Assembly (NCBI GenBank): GCA_964608095.1
Contig: CAZSMK010000009.1
Coordinates: 1 to 10,165, forward strand
Direction of reading: 5' to 3'
Length of the DNA: 10,165 bases
DNA from: CAZSMK01 sp964608095
Lineage (GTDB): Bacteria > Sumerlaeota > Sumerlaeia > MWCT01 > JAGHBZ01
Positions 6,823 to 10,165 of the stretch are shown piece after piece (position 1 is the stretch's first letter; every line of letters starts with the position of its first letter). The notes beneath the pieces were generated by a model. That model was not told the DNA's origin, ran no database searches, and worked only from the letters and a program-made list of their open reading frames with translations. The position numbers were made by a program, and so were the translations under genes.

Positions 6823-7020
6823 GTGTACGTGAACGAGTACGTGTAGGTGTACGTGTACGTGAACGAGTACGTGTAGGTGAACGTGTACGTGTAGGTGAAC
6901 GAGTACGTGTACGTGAACGTGTAGGTGTAGGTGAACGAGTGCGTGTACGTGAACGTGAACGAGTACGTGTAGGTGAACGAGTACGTGAACGTGAACGAGT
7001 ACGTGTACGTGAACGAGTAC
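6823..7020. repeat. 33-unit phased hexamer array (GTGTAC-type), 198 bp
   Basis: A tandem array of 33 hexamers with no phase slip. The words are GTGAAC (12 copies), GTGTAC (7), GAGTAC (7), GTGTAG (6) and one GAGTGC. Each of the first four differs from GTGTAC by at most one base, at position 2, 4 or 6; only GAGTGC differs at two. All eight GAGTRC units directly follow GTGAAC. Units 1-4 and 6-9 are identical. The array fills most of the 284-bp gap between cysN and the phosphodiesterase gene, ending 43 bp before the latter's start. The frame beginning at 6825 is open throughout (Val-Arg-Glu-Arg-type repeats), and the opposite strand has an open His/Val/Leu frame. No CRISPR-like spacers or transposase are present. 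Function unknown. Confidence 0.95.
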
Positions 7021-7063
7021 AGATAAGGGGGCGAGGAAAAAACTGGAAAACAAAAGGATAATA

Positions 7064-8335
7064 ATGAAAAACAGACGCGTCATAATGGTATGTATGGACG
7101 GGGTACCGTTCAGGTTGGTAAAAGATTTTGCCGGGTCGGGGGTGATGGCGAACACGAAACGCCTTATCGAGAACGGTGTCTTCACGGAGATGGCGTCATC
7201 CATCCCGGAAGTGTCATCGGTTGCCTGGTCGTCAATAATAACGGGTAAAAATCCGGGGGAACATGGCATATTCGGGTTCACCGACCTACGCGACAACTCG
7301 TACGCTTTGCGTTTCCCCAATTATAACGATCTCAATGCTGCGCCTTTCTGGTACAGGTTGAAAGGGAAATCTATTATCATCAATGTCCCCGCCACCTATC
7401 CGGTGAAGGAAATGAACGGGGTGTTGATTTCGGGCTTTGTCTCGATCGATATCGATAAAAGCGTGCATCCACCCACATTGATTCCACAGTTGAAGCGCAT
7501 GGACTACCGTCTTGACGTGAATTCCCAGATCGCCCATGAATCTATGGAGCGCTTTCTTGAAGACCTCGACCGCACGCTGAATGCGCGTATCAAGGCATAT
7601 CGCTTTCTCTGGGACTACACGGACTGGCAGGTCTTTATGCTGGTGTTTACGGGTACGGATCGGCTGATGCATTTCCTCTGGGAGGCATACGAGGAGGAAA
7701 CCCACCAATACCATGAGACGTTTGCCGCCCATTTCGCCAGGATCGACGAGGTGATCGGTGAAATTGCTGGCAGGATCGAGCCCGATGACCAGCTGATGAT
7801 GTACTCCGACCACGGCTTCGAACGGCTGGACCAGGAGGTTTATCTCAACTATCTCCTGGAACAGGAAGGTTTCCTGAAGTTTTCAAAGTCGGGTGAAGTC
7901 GGCTGGGGCGACATCGATTACGGCACACGCGCCTTCGCCCTGGACCCAACACGGATATACATCAATGAGAAGGGCAAATACCCGCGTGGGCGCGTGGGCG
8001 CGAACGAAAGGGAATCAGTGCTGCGCGATCTCGAACAACTGTGTTCCGCTCTCGAAGTAAACGGCGGCAAGGTGGTCGAAAAAGTATTCAGGAAAGAGGA
8101 ACTATACTCGGGCGCGATGATGGAGCATGCCCCCGACCTTGTTCTGCTCTCCCATTCCGGCTTCGATATCAAAGGGCGGCTCAATACCGGCACGCTCAAC
8201 GCGAAACGCATCTTCAACGGCAAGCATACACAAAAGGACGCGTTCCTGTTTGTGCGACACAATCCGGGTATTGTTCCCGAGCGCCCCAGCGTCTTCGACA
8301 TCGCCGACATCGTTCTCCATTCGGAAGAATCATAA
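7064..8335 (+). CDS. Alkaline-phosphatase-superfamily phosphodiesterase/nucleotide pyrophosphatase-like protein
   Basis: A 423-residue metal-dependent hydrolase of the type I phosphodiesterase/nucleotide pyrophosphatase branch. Likely metal ligands are Asp12 (VCMDG), Asp199 and His203 (GTDRLMHFLW), Asp249-His250 (YSDHGF) and His388 (NGKHT). The nucleophile position aligns best with Ser51 in PEVSSVAWSS, just before TGKNPGEHGIFGF; many relatives have Thr there. The sulfatase motif CxPxR is absent, so a phospho-substrate is more likely than a sulfate ester. There is no signal peptide or membrane span, so it is probably cytoplasmic. The start is supported by AAAGGA about seven bases upstream. The gene follows the hexamer array and reads with the sulfate operon. 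Hydrolysis of a nucleotide-linked or lipid-linked phosphodiester in surface-polymer metabolism is possible, but the substrate cannot be told. Confidence 0.86.
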   Translation: MKNRRVIMVCMDGVPFRLVKDFAGSGVMANTKRLIENGVFTEMASSIPEVSSVAWSSIITGKNPGEHGIFGFTDLRDNSYALRFPNYNDLNAAPFWYRLKGKSIIINVPATYPVKEMNGVLISGFVSIDIDKSVHPPTLIPQLKRMDYRLDVNSQIAHESMERFLEDLDRTLNARIKAYRFLWDYTDWQVFMLVFTGTDRLMHFLWEAYEEETHQYHETFAAHFARIDEVIGEIAGRIEPDDQLMMYSDHGFERLDQEVYLNYLLEQEGFLKFSKSGEVGWGDIDYGTRAFALDPTRIYINEKGKYPRGRVGANERESVLRDLEQLCSALEVNGGKVVEKVFRKEELYSGAMMEHAPDLVLLSHSGFDIKGRLNTGTLNAKRIFNGKHTQKDAFLFVRHNPGIVPERPSVFDIADIVLHSEES

Positions 8336-8455
8336 CAGGAGTAAACCCCATCTGCGCATTAAGAAAGTGTTGTCGCATAATCTCTTCGACCTCCAAATAT
8401 ACACGACTATGTGTCTTTTCTATATTGCGGCATGACGGATAAATACTCTACACTG

Positions 8456-8484
8456 TTGGAAGTTTTGTAACTACCCACGATTAT
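8456..8484 (+). promoter_or_regulatory. Possible promoter for the flippase gene
   Basis: TTGGAA (8456-8461) and GATTAT (8479-8484) are 17 bases apart, each matching the sigma-70 consensus at four of six positions. They lie in the 209-bp gap between the phosphodiesterase stop and the flippase start. A small hairpin, GTGTA/TACAC (8500-8516), follows. Moderate matches like these are common by chance. Confidence 0.3.
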
Positions 8485-8544
8485 TGATTTATTACGCGTG
8501 TGTAGCATTCATACACCGGCATCGGGGAAAACAAGAACTATTTG

Positions 8545-10026
8545 ATGCTCAAGAAAATCAAAGAAACCGCAATACATGGCGCCGTTTATGGCGTCGGGCA
8601 AGCCGTTTCCCAAGCCGTTGGATTTTTACTCATCCCCCTTTACACCCAACATCTATCCACGTCTGAATATGGACTGTGGGCGCTTCTTTCACTTGCCATT
8701 ACAGTCCTGGTGGCGATATTCGGCTTAGGGTTGAATTCCGCTCTTTTCAGGTCGTACTATCTTTACGATAACGAAAGCGACAGGAAAAAGGTGGTAAGTA
8801 CGAGTTTTTATATCCTGCTTTCGAGTAACCTGATCCTGTTCGTTACGGGCTATTTGGGCGCTTCATACTGGTCGAAAATTCTTGTTGGCAATGAGCAACA
8901 TGCCCGGTTGTGCATGTACATCTTCTGGACCGCGGGTCTTACGCTTCTTGAGACCATCCCCTTTGCGGTGTACAGAGCAAAGATGCTCTCGCAACGCTAT
9001 ATCTTCTTCACACTCATTTTCATTATCGTTCGAATCGCCCTTATAATTTATTATGTAGCATACGCAGGGTATGGTGTATGGGGAGTGGTATTAGGTAACT
9101 TCCTTGCCACGCTCATAGCCACCATTGTCTTCAATGCAACCATTATCAATTATCTTATTCCACGCATATCAATGACTGAGGCGCGAAGACTGCTGAGATA
9201 CGGCTTACCGTTGGTAATAACCGGTGTGGGAGGGGTGACCTTGAATTTCGCCGATCGGTATATTCTGAACTCTAAATTAGATCTTGATACTGTCGGCGTG
9301 TACAACCTTGGAGCCCAGGTTGGTATGGTAATGACGGTACTACTTGTTCAACCCGTGGCTCTCATCTGGAGCCCGATGTTATTTTCGGTGGCAAAGGAGC
9401 CGTACGCGCGTGATTATTATTCCAAGATGCTGACCTATGTATATCTGGTAGGTATGTTTCTCTGGCTCGGGCTTTCTACGCTCTCTCCGGATGTCATAAA
9501 GATTGTAGCACAGCCGGACTACTGGCACGCATATAAAGTGGTTCCCTTTATCGCTTTCTCGAGTGTCATGTTCACCCTCACGCGACTGGTAAATGTTGGA
9601 GTTGGTCTTTCCGGTCGAACGGAATTCAATGCCCTGGTGATTATTATTTGCGCACCATTTCACGTTATAATGAACATACTCCTCATCCCGAAATTCGGCA
9701 TGATGGGCTCTGCGTATGTATCTGTGCTTTCATTCACCCTGATGGTTATCATGCGATATTTTATATCCTCGAGACTGTACTTTGTAAAATATGAATGGAA
9801 GCGGCTTATTAAAATCAGCATTGCCACCCTCATTCTTTTCGGAGTATCTAGTCTAATCAAAACGGATACGCGGATTGTGTCATTGGTCATAAAAACATTT
9901 ATTGTACTCACATTACCACTCGTCTTATTTATCTTTCGTTTCTATCATTCTGAAGAATTGCATCACTCGTGGAGCTATACAAGATATATAATTTTAAAGG
10001 TTTTAGGACGATGGCCTAAGAATTAA
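8545..10026 (+). CDS. Polysaccharide flippase (Wzx-like, MOP/PST superfamily)
   Basis: A 493-residue multi-spanning inner-membrane protein with about 12-14 hydrophobic segments, the usual size for Wzx/PST flippases. These move lipid-linked oligosaccharide units across the inner membrane for O-antigen, capsule or exopolysaccharide assembly. The N-terminus GVGQAVSQAVGFLLIPLYTQ followed by SEYGLWAL is characteristic: the first helix ends in a PLYT motif before an amphipathic turn. The central YGLPLVITGVGG (about 213-224) and NFADRYIL (about 230-237) match the start of the second half. ATG 8545 is preferred over TTG 8542, although no strong ribosome site precedes either (GGGG at 8524-8527 is too far). 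Base composition is AT-richer than in the sulfate genes, as is common in polysaccharide loci. The rest of such a locus probably lies right of the window; the sugar unit is unknown. Confidence 0.88.
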   Translation: MLKKIKETAIHGAVYGVGQAVSQAVGFLLIPLYTQHLSTSEYGLWALLSLAITVLVAIFGLGLNSALFRSYYLYDNESDRKKVVSTSFYILLSSNLILFVTGYLGASYWSKILVGNEQHARLCMYIFWTAGLTLLETIPFAVYRAKMLSQRYIFFTLIFIIVRIALIIYYVAYAGYGVWGVVLGNFLATLIATIVFNATIINYLIPRISMTEARRLLRYGLPLVITGVGGVTLNFADRYILNSKLDLDTVGVYNLGAQVGMVMTVLLVQPVALIWSPMLFSVAKEPYARDYYSKMLTYVYLVGMFLWLGLSTLSPDVIKIVAQPDYWHAYKVVPFIAFSSVMFTLTRLVNVGVGLSGRTEFNALVIIICAPFHVIMNILLIPKFGMMGSAYVSVLSFTLMVIMRYFISSRLYFVKYEWKRLIKISIATLILFGVSSLIKTDTRIVSLVIKTFIVLTLPLVLFIFRFYHSEELHHSWSYTRYIILKVLGRWPKN

Positions 10027-10165
10027 AATAGATAGAAAGAAATGAAACTTTTCCGAGCACTATTATAATTGACATGATTTGAACCATAAACAATAGTATA
10101 CTTTATAATCTTAATATACATCTCCTATAGCATTTTTAATCTTTTATGATATTATTTATAAGTTA
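10027..10165. other. AT-rich tail after the flippase gene, no gene seen
   Basis: 139 bp, strongly AT-rich. The only reading frame noted is an 8-codon one (ATG 10042 to TAA 10068), with a purine-rich run before it. I see no convincing terminator hairpin, tRNA or repeat. It is probably an intergenic spacer before the next gene. Confidence 0.5.

Noticed and set aside
6823..7020. CRISPR array
   Set aside because: The units are 6 bp and contiguous, with no spacers, and no cas genes are present.
6790..7320. Long minus-strand frame encoding His/Val/Leu repeats
   Set aside because: Its repeat part is the hexamer array read backwards, and its first part overlaps the start of the well-supported phosphodiesterase gene antisense. 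No ribosome site or family similarity was seen.
7064..8335. Arylsulfatase assignment, tempting because of the adjacent sulfate genes
   Set aside because: The sulfatase CxPxR formylglycine motif is absent, and the motifs match the phosphodiesterase/pyrophosphatase branch.
10042..10068. Eight-codon frame after the flippase
   Set aside because: It is too short and lies in AT-rich spacer; there is no independent support.

Overview
The window looks like chromosomal DNA of a Gram-negative (two-membrane) bacterium. It encodes an outer-membrane efflux lipoprotein, a periplasmic adaptor and a surface-polysaccharide flippase. Base composition is moderate, with an AT-richer right end. The gene set and the hexamer repeat would fit a Desulfobacterota-like or other environmental lineage, but the taxon cannot be fixed from sequence alone.

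Left part (1-3539, minus strand): a drug-efflux cassette read right to left. It holds a TetR/AcrR-type repressor, a NodT-type outer-membrane factor lipoprotein and an HlyD/AcrA-type membrane fusion protein that runs off the left edge. An RND or other inner-membrane pump is expected next, outside the window. Palindromic operator-like sites lie at the repressor's own promoter and in the 239-bp gap before the outer-membrane factor gene.

Middle part (3873-6779, plus strand): a compact sulfate-activation operon of a CysD-like PP-loop subunit, a TSUP (TauE/SafE) membrane transporter and a CysN-like GTPase. Both enzyme subunits diverge from the E. coli type. The CysD-like protein has a CC...CxxC cysteine pattern like that of iron-sulfur APS reductases. 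The CysN-like protein has an EF-1A/EF-Tu-style G1 loop and no APS kinase domain. No cysC, cysH or sulfotransferase is seen here.

Right part: after cysN comes a 198-bp array of 33 perfectly phased hexamers, built almost entirely from four words. It sits in the leader of an alkaline-phosphatase-superfamily phosphodiesterase gene (7064-8335). A 209-bp gap then precedes a polysaccharide flippase (Wzx/MOP superfamily, 8545-10026). The final 139 bp are AT-rich and hold no gene I can support. One possible reading is that sulfate is imported and activated to APS to feed assimilation or the modification of a surface polymer whose locus continues to the right; that link is inference only.
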